From: Strongylocentrotus purpuratus
Taxonomy: Eukaryota; Echinodermata; Echinoidea; Camarodonta; Strongylocentrotidae
Reading direction: 5' to 3'
DNA: 64,000 nucleotides
NCBI RefSeq assembly: GCF_000002235.5
Contig: NW_022145611.1
Location: 19,838,114-19,902,113, forward strand
Shown: piece after piece, positions 1 to 11,654 of the stretch
How positions within the stretch are numbered: the stretch's first letter is position 1
Layout of the letters: the number at the start of each line of letters is the position of its first letter
Notes under the pieces: generated by a model
What the model was told of the DNA's origin: nothing
The model's database searches: none
Seen by the model: the letters and a program-made list of their open reading frames with translations, nothing else
Translations under genes and position numbers: made by a program

Positions 1-3000
1 TCGAAATCGCCCCTTTTTGGCAAAAATGGCAAGGGGTTAGCTCATCGTTTTTGCCAAAAAATGAAAATTTTCAATCGTCTCCGTTTTCTCATCATGATAG
101 TCCCAAGATGTCCTTAGAATGATTATGACTCCCGTTCGTTCCTAAAGGGGAGAGTAAAGGCAAATTTTGGATATATTCGAAAATCCCCTTTTTGGCAAAA
201 AATGGCTCATCGTTTTTGCCAAAAAATGAAAATTTTCAATCCTCTCCGTTTCTCATCATGATAGTCCCAAGATGTCCTTAGAATGATTATGACTCCCGTT
301 CGTTTCCAAAAGGGGAGTAAAGGCAAATTTTGGATATATTCGAAATCCCCATTTTTGGCAAAAATGGCAAGGGGTTAGCTCATCGTTTTTGCCAAAAAAT
401 GAAAATTTTCAATCGTCTCCGTTTTCTCATCATGATAGTCCCAAGATGTCCTTAGAATGATTATGACTCCCGTTCGTTCCTAAAGGGGAGTAAAGGCAAA
501 TTTGGATATATTCGAAATCCCCTTTTTGGTAAAAATGGCTCATCGTTTTTGCCAAAAAAATGAAAATTTTCAATCGTCTCCGTTTTCTCATCATGATAGT
601 CCCAAGATGTCCTTAGAATGATTATGACTCCCGTTCGTTTCCTAAAGGGGGAGTAAAGGCAAATTTTGGATATATTCGAAATCGCCCATTTTTGGCAAAA
701 ATGGCAAGGGGTTAGCTCATCGTTTTGCCAAAAAATGAAAATTTTCAATCGTCTCCGTTTTCTCATCATGATAGTCCCAAGATGTCCTTAGAATGATTAT
801 GACTCCCGTTCGTTTCCTAAAGGGGAGTAAAGGCAAATTTTGGATATATTCGAAATCGCCCATTTTTGGCAAAAATGGCAAGGGGTTAGCTCATCGTTTT
901 TGCCAAAAAATGAAAATTTTCAATCGTCTCCGTTTTCTCATCATGATAGTCCCAAGATGATGTCTTAGAATGATTATGACTCCCGTTCGTTCCTAAAGGG
1001 GGGAGTAAAGGCAAATTTTGGATATATTCGAAATCGCCCATTTTTGGCAAAAATGGCAAGGGGTTAGCTCATCGTTTTTGCCAAAAAATGAAAATTTTCA
1101 ATCGTCTCCGTTTTCTCATCATGATAGTCCCAAGATGTCCTTAGAATGATTATGACTCCCGTTTGTTCCAAAAGGGGAGTAAAGGCAAATTTTGGATATA
1201 TTCGAAAATCCCCCTTTTTGGCAAAAAAATGGTTAGCTCATCGTTTTTGCCAAAAAATGAAAATTTTCAATCGTCTCCGTTTTCTCATTGATAGTCCCAA
1301 GATGTCCTTAGAATGATTATGACTCCCGTTCGTTTCCTAAAGGGGAGTAAAGGCAAATTTTGGATATATTCGAAATCGCCCATTTTTGGCAAAAATGGCA
1401 AGGGGTTAGCTCATCGTTTTTGCCAAAAAATGAAAATTTTCAATCGTCTCCGTTTTCTCATCATGATAGTCCCAAGATGTCCTTAGAATGATTATGACTC
1501 CCGTTCGTTTCCTAAAGGGGAGTAAAGGAAATTTTGGATATATTCGAAATCGCCCCTTTTTGGCAAAAATGGCAAGGGGTTAGCTCATCGTTTTTGCCAA
1601 AAAATGAAAATTTTCAATCGTCTCCGTTTTCTCATCATGATAGTCCCAAGATGTCCTTAGAATGATTATGACTCCCGTTCGTTTCCTAAAGGGGAGTAAA
1701 GGCAAATTTTGGATATATTCGAAATCGCCCATTTTTGGTAAAAAATGGCAAGGGGTTAGCTCATCGTTTTTGCCAAAAAAATGAAAATTTTCAATCGTCT
1801 CCGTTTTCTCATCATGATAGTCCCAAGATGTGTTAGAATGATTATGACTCCCGTTCGTTTCCAAAAGGGGAGTAAAGGCAAATTTTGGATATATTCGAAA
1901 TCACCATTTTTGGCAAAAATGGCAAGGGGTTAGCTCATCGTTTTTGCCAAAAAATGAAAATTTTCAATCGTCTCCGTTTTCTCATCATGATAGTCCCAAG
2001 ATGTCCTTAGAATGATTATGACTCCCGTTCGTTTCCTAAAGGGGAGTAAAGGCAAATTTTGGATATATTCGAAATCGCCCATTTTTGGCAAAAATGGCAA
2101 GGGGTTAGCTCATTTTTGCCAAAAAAATGAAAATTTTCAATCGTCTCCGTTTTCTCATCATGATAGTCCCAAGATGTCCTTAGAATGATTATGACTCCCG
2201 TTCGTTTCCAAAAGGGGAGTAAAGGCAAATTTTGGATATATTCGAAATCGCCCATTTTTGGCAAAAATGGCAAGGGGTAGCTCATCGTTTTTGCCAAAAA
2301 ATGAAAATTTTCAATCGTCTCCGTTTTCTCATCATGATAGTCCCAAGATGTCCTTAGAATGATTATGACTCCCGTTCGTTTCCAAAGGGGAGTAAAGGCA
2401 AATTTTGGATATATTCGAAATCGCCCATTTTTGGCAAAAATGGCAAGGGGTTAGCTCATCGTTTTTGCCAAAAAATGAAAATTTTCAATCGTCTCCGTTT
2501 TCTCATCATGATAGTCCCAAGATGTCCTTAGAATGATTATGACTCCCGTTCGTTTCCTAAAGGGGAGTAAAGGCAAATTTTGGATATATTCGAAATCGCC
2601 CATTTTTGGCAAAAATGGCAAGGGGTGTTAGCTCATCGTTTTTGCCAAAAAATGAAAATTTTCAATCGTCTCCGTTTTCTCATCATGATAGTCCCAAGAT
2701 GTCCTTAGAATGATTATGACTCCCGTTCGTTTCCTAAAGGGGAGTAAAGGCAAATTTTGGATATATTCGAAATCGCCCATTTTTGGCAAAAATGGCAAGG
2801 GGTTAGCTCATCGTTTTTGCCAAAAAATGAAAATTTTCAATCCCTCCGTTTTCTCATCATGATAGTCCCAAGATGTCCTTAGAATGATTATGACTCCCGT
2901 TCGTTTCCTAAAGGGGAGTAAAAGGCAAATTTTGGATATATTCGAAATCGCCCATTTTTGGCAAAAATGGCAAGGGGTTAGCTCATCGTTTTTGCCAAAA

Positions 3001-5475
3001 AATGAAAATTTTCAATCGTCTCCGTTTTCTCATCATGATAGTCCCAAGATGTCCTTAGAATGATTATGACTCCCGTTCGTTTCCTAAAGGGGAGTAAAGG
3101 CAAATTTTGGATATATTCGAAATCGCCCATTTTTGGCAAAAATGGCAAGGGGTTAGCTCATCGTTTTTGCCAAAAAATGAAATTTTCAATCGTCTCCGTT
3201 TTTCATCATGATAGTCCCAAGATGTCCTTAGAATGATTATGACTCCCGTTCGTTTCCAAAAGGGGAGTAAAGGCAAATTTTGGATATATTCGAAATCGCC
3301 CATTTTTGGCAAAAATGGCAAGGGGTTAGCTCATCGTTTTTGCCAAAAAATGAAAATTTTCAATCGTCTCCGTTTTCATCATGATAGTCCCAAGATGTCC
3401 TTAGAATGATTATGACTCCCGTTTGTTCCAAAGGGGAGTAAATAGGCAAATTTTGGATATATTCGAAATCGCCCATTTTTGGCAAAAATGGCAAGGGGTT
3501 AGCTCATCGTTTTGCCAAAAAATGAAAATTTTCAATCGTCTCCGTTTTCTCATCATGATAGTCCCAAGATGTCCTTAGAATGATTATGACTCCCGTTCGT
3601 TTCCTAAAGGGGAGTAAAGGCAAATTTTGGATATATTCGAAAACCCCTTTTTGGCAAAAAAAAATAGCTCATCGTTTTTGCCAAAAAATGAAAATTTTCA
3701 ATCTCTCCGTTTTCTCATGTGATAGTCCCAAGATGTCCTTAGAATGATTATGACTCCCGTTCGTTTCCTAAAGGGGAGTAAAGGCAAATTTTGGATATAT
3801 TCGAAATCGCCCATTTTTGGCAAAAATGGCAAGGGGTTAGCTCATCGTTTTTGCCAAAAAATGAAAATTTCAATCGTCTCCGTTTTCTCATCATGATAGT
3901 CCCAAGATGTCCTTAGAATGATTATGACTCCCGTTGTTTCCAAAAGGGGAGTAAAGGCAAATTTTGGATATATTCGAAATCGCCCTTTTTGGCAAAAATG
4001 GCAAGGGGTTAGCTCATCGTTTTTGCCAAAAAATGAAAATTTTCAATCGTCTCCGTTTTCTCATCATGATAGTCCCAAGATGTCCTTAAAATGATTATGA
4101 CTCCCGTTGTTCCTAAAGGGGAGTAAAGGCAAATTTTGGATATATTCGAAATCGCCCATTTTTGGCAAAAATGGCAAGGGGTTAGCTCATCGTTTTTGCC
4201 AAAAAATGAAAATTTTCAATCGTCTCCGTTTTCTCATCATGATAGTCCCAAGATGTCCTTAGAATGATTATGACTCCCGTTCGTTTCCTAAAGGGGAGTA
4301 AAGGCAAATTTTGGATATATTCGAAATGCCCATTTTTGGCAAAAATGGCAAGGGGTTAGCTCATCGTTTTTGCCAAAAAATGAAAATTTTCAATCGTCTC
4401 CGTTTTCTCATCATGATAGTCCCAAGATGTCCTTAGAATGATTATGACTCCCGTTCGTTTCCTAAAGGGGAGTAAAGGCAAATTTTGGATATATTCGAAA
4501 TCGCCCATTTTTGGCAAAAAATGGCAAGGGGTTAGCTCATCGTTTTTGCCAAAAAATGAAAATTTTCAATCGTCTCCGTTTTCTCATGATAGTCCCAAGA
4601 TGTCCTTAGAATGATTATGACTCCCGTTTGTTTCCAAAAGGGGAGTAAAGGCAAATTTTGGATATATTCGAAAATCCCCTTTTGGTAAAAATGGCTCATC
4701 GTTTTTGCCAAAAAATGAAATTTTTCAATCCTCTCCGTTTTCTCATCATGATAGTCCCAAGATGTCCTTAGAATGATTATGACTCCCGTTCGTTTCCTAA
4801 AGGGGAGTAAAGGCAAATTTTGGATATATTCGAAATCGCCCATTTTTGGCAAAAATGGCAAGGGGTTAGCTCATCGTTTTTGCCAAAAAATGAAAATTTT
4901 CAATCGTCTCCGTTTTCTCATCATGATAGTCCCAAGATGTCCTTAGAATGATTATGACTCCCGTTCGTTTCCAAAAGGGGATTAAGGCAAATTTTGGATA
5001 TATTCGAAATTGCCCCTTTTTGGCAAAAATGGCAAGGGGTTAGCTCATCGTTTTTGCCAAAAAATGAAAATTTTCAATCGTCTCCGTTTTCTCATCATGA
5101 TAGTCCCAAGATGTCCTTAGAATGATTATGACTCCCGTTCGTTTCCAAAAGGGGAGTAAAGGCAAATTTTGGATATATTCGAAATTCGCCCTTTTTGGCA
5201 AAAATGGCAAGGGGTTAGCTCATCGTTTTGCCAAAAAATGAAAATTTTCAATCGTCTCCGTTTTTCTCCATGATAGTCCCAAGATGTCCTTAGAATGATT
5301 ATGACTCCCGTCTGTTCCTAAAGGGGAGTAAAGGCAAATTTTGGATATATTCGAAATCCCCCTTTTTGGCAAAAATGGCTCATCGTTTTTGCCAAAAAAT
5401 GAAAATTTTCAATCGTCTCCGTTTTCTCATCATGATAGTCCCAAGATGTCCTTAGAATGATTATGACTCCCGTTA
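1..5475 (+). repeat. Satellite array A, about 175-bp monomer
   Basis: This is a head-to-tail tandem array of about 31 monomers. Spacing of the landmark GATTATGACTCCCGTT is mostly 174-177 bp, with shorter 161-167 bp variants (first copies at 121, 285, 459, 620, 795, 972, 1148, 1315, 1490, 1664). Each monomer runs through TCGAAATCGCCCATTTTTGG, GGCAAGGGGTTAGCTCATCG, a TTTTTGCCAAAAAATG block, a pyrimidine-rich CGTCTCCGTTTTCTCATC block and CCAAAGGGGAGTAAAGG-like sequence. Copies differ by small indels, mainly in homopolymer runs and around the GGTTAGC segment. The left end lies outside the window and the right end is cut by the N gap. Since all visible gene exons lie to the right, the array appears to be in an upstream intron of the GALNT gene. 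The minus-strand open frames here (for example 461-769 and 1580-1864) are repeat artefacts. It is related to array B at 28755-64000. Confidence 0.97.
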
Positions 5476-5975
5476 NNNNNNNNNNNNNNNNNNNNNNNNN
5501 NNNNNNNNNNNNNNNNNNNNNNNNNNNNNNNNNNNNNNNNNNNNNNNNNNNNNNNNNNNNNNNNNNNNNNNNNNNNNNNNNNNNNNNNNNNNNNNNNNNN
5601 NNNNNNNNNNNNNNNNNNNNNNNNNNNNNNNNNNNNNNNNNNNNNNNNNNNNNNNNNNNNNNNNNNNNNNNNNNNNNNNNNNNNNNNNNNNNNNNNNNNN
5701 NNNNNNNNNNNNNNNNNNNNNNNNNNNNNNNNNNNNNNNNNNNNNNNNNNNNNNNNNNNNNNNNNNNNNNNNNNNNNNNNNNNNNNNNNNNNNNNNNNNN
5801 NNNNNNNNNNNNNNNNNNNNNNNNNNNNNNNNNNNNNNNNNNNNNNNNNNNNNNNNNNNNNNNNNNNNNNNNNNNNNNNNNNNNNNNNNNNNNNNNNNNN
5901 NNNNNNNNNNNNNNNNNNNNNNNNNNNNNNNNNNNNNNNNNNNNNNNNNNNNNNNNNNNNNNNNNNNNNNNNNNN
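5476..5975. other. Assembly gap (500 N)
   Basis: Exactly 500 consecutive N bases separate satellite array A from single-copy sequence. The round number indicates a scaffold gap of unknown true size rather than a measured length. The satellite is probably longer than shown, and its boundary with the intron cannot be placed. Confidence 0.99.
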
Positions 5976-6292
5976 ATACATTTATACTATCAGGGACTAA
6001 AGTGATGTGACCTAAGTTATTCTTTTTTTAATCAAAGATTGTTCTTTTATGAATTATATTTTCTTTTTATTACTTTTCTCAACTCAATCCTTAATTAATC
6101 TTCTCAACTTACTCCTAAAAAACCAGCACTATGGAGGTAGCAAGTAAAAAATTAATAATTTATTGACCAAATTACTTTTTTTTTACTAATACAAGGTATA
6201 GAGATGTATATTAGATTAGAGGGACCTCTTTCTCTTAAACTTTCCTCTTTTTGTTTTCAATCTCTATTTCATTTCATAATCTTGGCAAGCAG
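5976..6292 (+). other. Intron sequence upstream of GALNT exon A
   Basis: This is AT-rich single-copy sequence from the gap to the 3' splice site. It ends in a pyrimidine-rich stretch (TCTCTATTTCATTTC) followed by GGCAAGCAG, which supplies the acceptor AG at 6291-6292. Nothing else is recognised. Confidence 0.6.
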
Positions 6293-6380
6293 AAGCCAGA
6301 CGTAGTAGTAAGCCCCACCATAGACCTCATCAATTTGGGAACATTCGACTACACAAGAACTATGGAGAATCTACGCGGAG
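6293..6380 (+). CDS. GALNT14/16-like: GALNT exon, alternative copy A (partial gene)
   Basis: This 88-nt internal exon encodes 29 residues plus one base: KPDVVVSPTIDLIN, then GTFDYTRTMENLRG, ending in the first base of a split Gly codon. It is read in phase 0 from the AAG after CAG and ends at GGA G before donor GTATAC. The pattern V-V-x-P-x-I-D-x-I-N...F-x-Y...L-R/K-G-G is characteristic of the GalNAc-T catalytic (GT27, GT-A fold) domain, between the DxH metal site and the GFDW segment. GalNAc-Ts are Golgi type II membrane enzymes that transfer GalNAc from UDP-GalNAc to Ser/Thr and so start mucin-type O-glycosylation. The exon is a diverged duplicate of 10939-11026, of identical length and phase, and should be an alternative to it. 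Copy A keeps every invariant position I can name, so it looks functional, though only transcript data can show that it is used. The longer open frame 6251-6436 is not a gene on its own. Confidence 0.85.
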
Positions 6381-7566
6381 GTATACAGACTTATCTTGGT
6401 TCCCTGAGAGCAAGAAGGGCATTCAGTGTGTCCTAGTTTAGAAGCTAACACCTTCTCGCTCTCACTTCAAGGTTTTGGTATTCTGTTACTGTATCTTGCT
6501 GTGTGCGTTGTGTACTTAACGCTCCTCTTTGTGGGTTTTTCACATACGTTGTCAACCGAACCGTAGCATTTAGCAAGCCAGCCTTAACCTTTTTGTGCAT
6601 TCCGCTGAAATTCAAGTGCCGTGCATCCATTGCAACCTGTGCTTATAATGTAATGTGATACTGTATAAAATGCAGAGCAATTCATCTTTCTATCTCTCAA
6701 TTCTCTCTATATTCTCTCTCCAATTGCTGTTTCATTGCTGTTTATTCTAATCGTGTGAAAACAGCAGATTGTGTAGTTGCGATATAGAGTATCACCTAGG
6801 TAGTTTGCTGAGGGTGCAAAAAGGAATGAAATCATCTGCTGATAGCTATAAGGGTGTTACATTGTATCATTTAATTTTATAGTCAATGCTCTTCCAGCTT
6901 ATACCAACATATGATAAATGCTGTAGTGATGATATATATCCATCTCCACATGGTTGCATGGTATTTTGCTTGCATTATTTCCTTCATGACGTTTCTCATG
7001 TCACTATATATCTAGGTTTAGTTGCATTTCTTCTGATCTACACCCGTTTAAAAACCATTCTCTGCCTTCCTCTATAGCTGAAACAAATACCCCATCCAAA
7101 ATATAGTTTCACCTCCCTGGCTTGATGTAGACTTTATTTTTTTCAGCAGGTCTTGACTTGTGTTTTTTTTCTCATTCTGATCGCAGAAACCGCAGACAAA
7201 TATCTCTGAAAATTATCTTACAATATTACAGTGGTCACTTTCTGTCGTGAGACCCTTGTCTGACCCGCTATTATATATAGTGTAAAGCCATAGCATTTAT
7301 AGGTTTCACTGAATAATTGATTTGAACACTCACGATTATTTATGACTTGAATAAGAATATTTTTGGAATTTTGCTTTATGAGGGAAATTGCAGAGTTTTT
7401 TGGATTTGTGTTTTTCTTTTGTTTCATCTGTTTACCATAATAGCATAGAACATAGTAATAGAAGACATTATACAAACATATTAGAATGACAAATACTGTA
7501 ATTTTGTATATTACATATGTTTGTTTTTTTTAAATCAGAAGTTTTCCCGTTCTAAAATATACTCTC

Positions 7567-7585
7567 TTTTTTTTGGGGGGGGGGG
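7567..7585. repeat. Homopolymer junction T8-G11
   Basis: Eight T are followed directly by eleven G. It is a simple low-complexity tract in the intron, prone to length variation and sequencing error. Confidence 0.9.
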
Positions 7586-8769
7586 AGATGTCTGTCAAGA
7601 TGATCTTAATGGAAGCACTCTTTTAACATGATTACCGGTAAAAACAAAATGTTTTCAAAAAAAATGGTTCAGAAATCATACATACAATGTGAGGGAGTGA
7701 GTACCAATATGATGAAATTGATGGGATGGAGAAGAAAAAATTGTATATGGAGACACTTACACAGAGACATGTATTTTATAAAACACATGTGTTCTAATAC
7801 TGTAAATACCAATTATTGATTAATACCCAAGATAACATCCTTTTGTGTTTGCTAGATTGGAAGTTTATCCGTTTTTGTTGATATAATTGTGCAAAAGATG
7901 TTATGGGTCTCACAATTGAAGCTCTATACACTCATTGGCTTTTAGATGATGAAAATTATTATACATTAGAAGGAGTGATATACATTGTGAATTTGATATA
8001 ATCTACTATTTCATTGTTGTTGATATAAAAGTTAAAAGTGTGGAAGTTGTGAGATTTTTCACAAGTATACTTGGTCTCAGCTGTTTGTATACTAGCCTGA
8101 ATGTTCCGAGTGAAAGGTATTTAATATTTCCTAATCCCAACTTTTCTGTGGGGCAATGGAATAATAGAGAAATCTCAAGTTGTCCTGTCATCGAAAGCTC
8201 CTCTATAATATGAATATTTTTTATAAAGAAAGATAAATTAAAGAGACGCTTTTTTCTTGAACCATATCTCCAATATTATTTTGATGGCTTTTAGAGTATC
8301 ACAACTATGAATCTAATGAAATGCAACCTGGCTATTGAATATTGAACAATTCTAACATTATGTTGCCTGCCCAGAAGAAGGCTGTTACTACCATTGATAA
8401 TACATAGGTCTTACTAGTTCCATATACCTTCTTGTGGGCTGCCGATGGATTTACTTATGTCATCTCAGATTACTTATTTCTTGGGGGGATTTAGAGTAAT
8501 GGATACTTTGTCAAGTCATCTAATTATCAGAATCCCCCATTACACCCATTCACATTGTAGAAAAATCAATTTTAAACCCATTATTTTTTTAAACTTCCAT
8601 TTACACTCCTGGAGGAACCCTTAAAAAAATGTCCATGCTTTATAATTCTAGTTGAAAATTCTAGAGTTGTGCGCATGCGCCAATTGTTGCTGCCCTGCAT
8701 GCATTAGCGGGGAAGGAAGGATAGTTGCATGACCCCAAACCGGAATAATTCACTGGTGTTTTGAGAGTG

Positions 8770-8956
8770 AGCATTTACACGGCAAAACCCTGCAGAGTTT
8801 TGGCCAGAGTTTTAAAATACCACACTCCAAAGGTGGGTTTTAATATTAGGTTTTTTTGTCTTGTTTATGGGTACCGGTAGTTGCCTAGCAACTTCTTACA
8901 AAACTCTGGAATGTTAGAAAGACCGTCAGTTTTTGCATGTAGTGTAAAAGCCCCTA
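8770..8956. mobile_element. Possible small inverted-repeat element
   Basis: GCATTTACACGG near the left end is matched by GTGTAAAAGC in reverse orientation at the right end, and both ends carry a similar AGAGTTTTG or CAAAACTCT segment inside. This resembles a short MITE with imperfect terminal repeats of about 10 bp. No target-site duplication is clear and no protein is encoded. Confidence 0.3.
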
Positions 8957-10826
8957 ATAACTGACATGAAAATTATTGTGTTTCTATATTTGTCTCGAAT
9001 GATGAAAAGAGAGTCGGTATTAATTGAATCTCGTGTTTTTAATGAAATGTGCTGGAAGCAAAAAGTACTGAGAGAGAGAAATCCTAGATGGATCGTAGGA
9101 GTGAAAGGCAGAGGGTATTATTTTGTAAATACATGAATGAAAAATGCACTTTGCAAGATTATGTACGGTACCAATTAAGAAGTAAGAGATGGAGAGACAA
9201 ATTTCAATGAGTTAGTGTGCGTGAAGTGAATGCAATGTATTTGTATCTGGATGTTGTTTCTGTTTGCATGAAATTTCCATAATTTCCCCCTCTTTCAGGT
9301 CTCCTTGATTGATAAAAGTGAGTGCAGTGATCACTGTGTGGGTATAGTAATGATGCTATTAACACGGTGTGACATTCATAGGATAATGACATGGACAAGA
9401 ACTTCTAGAAGTATCGTTTGAAACCGCATCAGCATTATTTATCTCATTATCATTCGCTGCTTTTGTTTGATGTTAAAAAAAAAAAGAATGATATCTTGCT
9501 GGAGATTATTAGAGTGTTATCCTAATACATCCAATAGACTTGAAAATGAATTGCAACTAACCAAGTGTTTGTTTGTTTTTTTCCTTTTCTGTTCTTTACC
9601 CCCTTCTCTCTCTCCTTATCTTCATTCTATCCAACACCACGAACCTCACATGCATGCAATATTTTGCTCATTTATCCGCCATCTTGCAATTAATCTTTTT
9701 CTTTACTGCTATTTGCATGCAATGATTTGCTACTTTTTTGACATTTTTCAACCCACATTTATTGTTTTCTTCTATTCTACCATTCATAACTAAATTACTT
9801 TCTCTACTACTTGCTAATACCTTTGGAATAATATTCAAATTGGTTTTGAATATGTGTGATTTGTTTCTTCTGCTCTTGCTTTCCGGTCTTAAATAAAAAT
9901 GTTAATATAAATAATGCCGTTTTGTCGGGAACATTGGAATTACTATATACCTTCACATTATCATCCATCTCCTCAACTGATATTAAAAACTTGTTATCTC
10001 CCCTGGTGGTATTTTTTTGTTTTGAATTTCGCTTCTTGTGGTTTCATTGACCTTTGTGTATTTGACTTGAACTGTTGAACAAATTTCGTAAATTTCATGT
10101 GGGAAATTATTCTCATATATTCTGCATTTCTCTCTCATTCAAATGACAATGTCCACTTATATAACACATATCAACCTTCAATATATCTCCCTATTCAACC
10201 ACTTTACTTATATTTACACACTTAATCTAATTTCTTCTCACAATCTATCATGCATCCCCTCAAAACCAAACTTTTCTTGATACTAATACAAACAACTATA
10301 AAATGCACAATTTGCACCCACACATTGTGAATCTGCTTGAATATGGCTTCAATATGGCTGGAATATTCCTTCTACATGGCTATCAATTAATTTGCCATCC
10401 TTTCTCATTTTCATTCTAATCAATATTGATGTCGAACCCATTGAAACCAAACTCCATCACTCCACTCTACACATGATATTACGCTCGTCTGTTCTATTAT
10501 TCTCATCAATTTTTCATGCTTAATCCAACCATCTTTCAACATACGATATCAATATTCTTTCTCATTTATCCTAATGAATATCTAACTCACAATCCATTAA
10601 AACAACTTCTCATCTTGCTGATACCCGATATCTTACACCACGGTATCTCATTCATTCTATTGAATTTTTGATACGCAATCCATCCATATATCCTTCAATT
10701 TTTTTATTGTAATAAATTTGTACACATCTAATCCATTAAAACAATAATACATTTCATTAAAACATTATGCCTTGCACAAAATTGTCATTTTGTATTTTTC
10801 TTTTGTCTGATCTTTTCACCTCCTCT

Positions 10827-10861
10827 ACCACCACCACCACCACCACCACCACCACCACCAC
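10827..10861. repeat. CCA/ACC microsatellite
   Basis: A perfect trinucleotide run of about 11-12 ACC units lies in the pyrimidine-rich stretch about 80 bp upstream of exon B. It sits within reach of that exon's acceptor, so its length could affect splicing, but no effect is visible from sequence. Confidence 0.95.
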
Positions 10862-10938
10862 GCCCCTCTAATACTACTACCACCTGCTGTTCTCTTTCTG
10901 TTGCATTACCCCTCTTGCTTCTTCCTTGCTACCCAAAG

Positions 10939-11026
10939 GATTCCACAAGAGTAGTGAGTCCCATCATTGATGTCATCAACACACAAACATTCAACTATGT
11001 TGGAGCTTCACCGGATCTGAGGGGAG
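10939..11026 (+). CDS. GALNT14/16-like: GALNT exon, alternative copy B (partial gene)
   Basis: This 88-nt exon encodes [14 protein letters not shown], then [15 protein letters not shown], plus the first base of a split Gly codon. The acceptor is CCCAAAG preceded by a pyrimidine-rich tract (CCTCTTGCTTCTTCCTTGC). The donor is GTAATG. The sequence is closer than copy A to the family norm: [11 protein letters not shown] and Y-V-G-A-S are as in vertebrate GalNAc-T2 (from memory). It has the same length and phases as the exon at 6293-6380 and 14 of 29 residues identical, so the pair arose by tandem exon duplication. Including both would put a phase-1 end onto a phase-0 start and break the frame. 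Skipping both would also break it. Each mRNA should therefore carry exactly one. The split Gly is completed by GT at 26110-26111. Confidence 0.9.
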
Positions 11027-11047
11027 GTAATGTTCACTAACCATTCT

Positions 11048-11450
11048 CAGTGGCAGATCCAGGGATTTTACAGGGGTTAGAGAGGGCACCCCCCCCCCAC
11101 CCCCCTCCCTCTTATATGCAATACCTAATCTGGTGTATCTGAAGTAAATGTTAGTACAAAAGGAAATGTGACTACCAAGATTGTTTTTACCCCCACTCCC
11201 TCTCCCCCCCTTTTTTTCATGGCAACAATTTTAGACCCTCAAAAGTTACCTGAAAATGTAATAACTCCCCCCCCCCTCTTTATGTCTGAGAATTTTGGAG
11301 AAAAAGAGGACCTCCAAAATATGACGACTTTTTTATTTGCTTGTCAGAGATTTGAAGTAAAAGAGAACACCCCACCCTGAACAAAATACGCTGGCCCTTT
11401 TCCATCTGTTTGCAGATTATTTCAGCTAGGGAATCCTGTATCTGCCACAG
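11048..11450. mobile_element. hAT-like non-autonomous foldback element (MITE)
   Basis: The left end CAGTGGCAGATCCAGGGATT is mirrored at the right end by a sequence whose reverse complement reads CTGTGGCAGATACAGGATTC, giving imperfect terminal inverted repeats of about 18 bp. The interior has C and G homopolymer runs (11091-11110, 11204-11211, 11268-11276). CAG...CTG termini resemble hAT ends, but I see no 8-bp target duplication, so the superfamily is tentative. It starts only 21 bp after the exon B splice donor. The short open frame 11168-11380 is low-complexity interior sequence. Confidence 0.55.
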
Positions 11451-11654
11451 TATCTAAGAGACCAGTTCACATATATATTCAAATATTCCTTCCCCAAGTG
11501 ACCATTTATCAACTATAGTATTCACTTGGGGCTTATTGTGAGAAACCACCATAAATATCTTTTTGTGAATGTCCTTTCCTATATACAATTTATGGAAAGG
11601 ATTTTTAACATGCATAATGAAGGAATGACTCTCAGTGTTCCTTTTAGTAGTCTA

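Larger units (their letters stand above)
6381..10938 (+). other. Intron between duplicate GALNT exons A and B
   Basis: A 4.56-kb AT-rich intron with donor GTATAC and acceptor CCCAAAG. It contains a T8 G11 homopolymer junction at 7567-7585, a possible small inverted-repeat element near 8770-8956, a G-poor, pyrimidine-rich segment at about 9560-10810 and a CCA microsatellite just before exon B. Short open frames (for example 6886-7077, 7628-7819, 9467-9793) show no recognisable domain and are not called as genes. Confidence 0.7.

Noticed and set aside
461-4861. Minus-strand open frames of 85-109 codons in array A
   Set aside because: They follow the satellite period and are closed by its indels. 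No conserved domain, and they oppose the gene strand.
5430-6005. Open frames of about 182 codons on both strands
   Set aside because: They are almost entirely undetermined bases of the assembly gap.
8670-8681. NRF1-like site TGCGCATGCGCC as a promoter element
   Set aside because: It lies deep in an intron next to repeat-like sequence, with no CpG-rich region, start site or first exon nearby. Short palindromes of this kind arise by chance.
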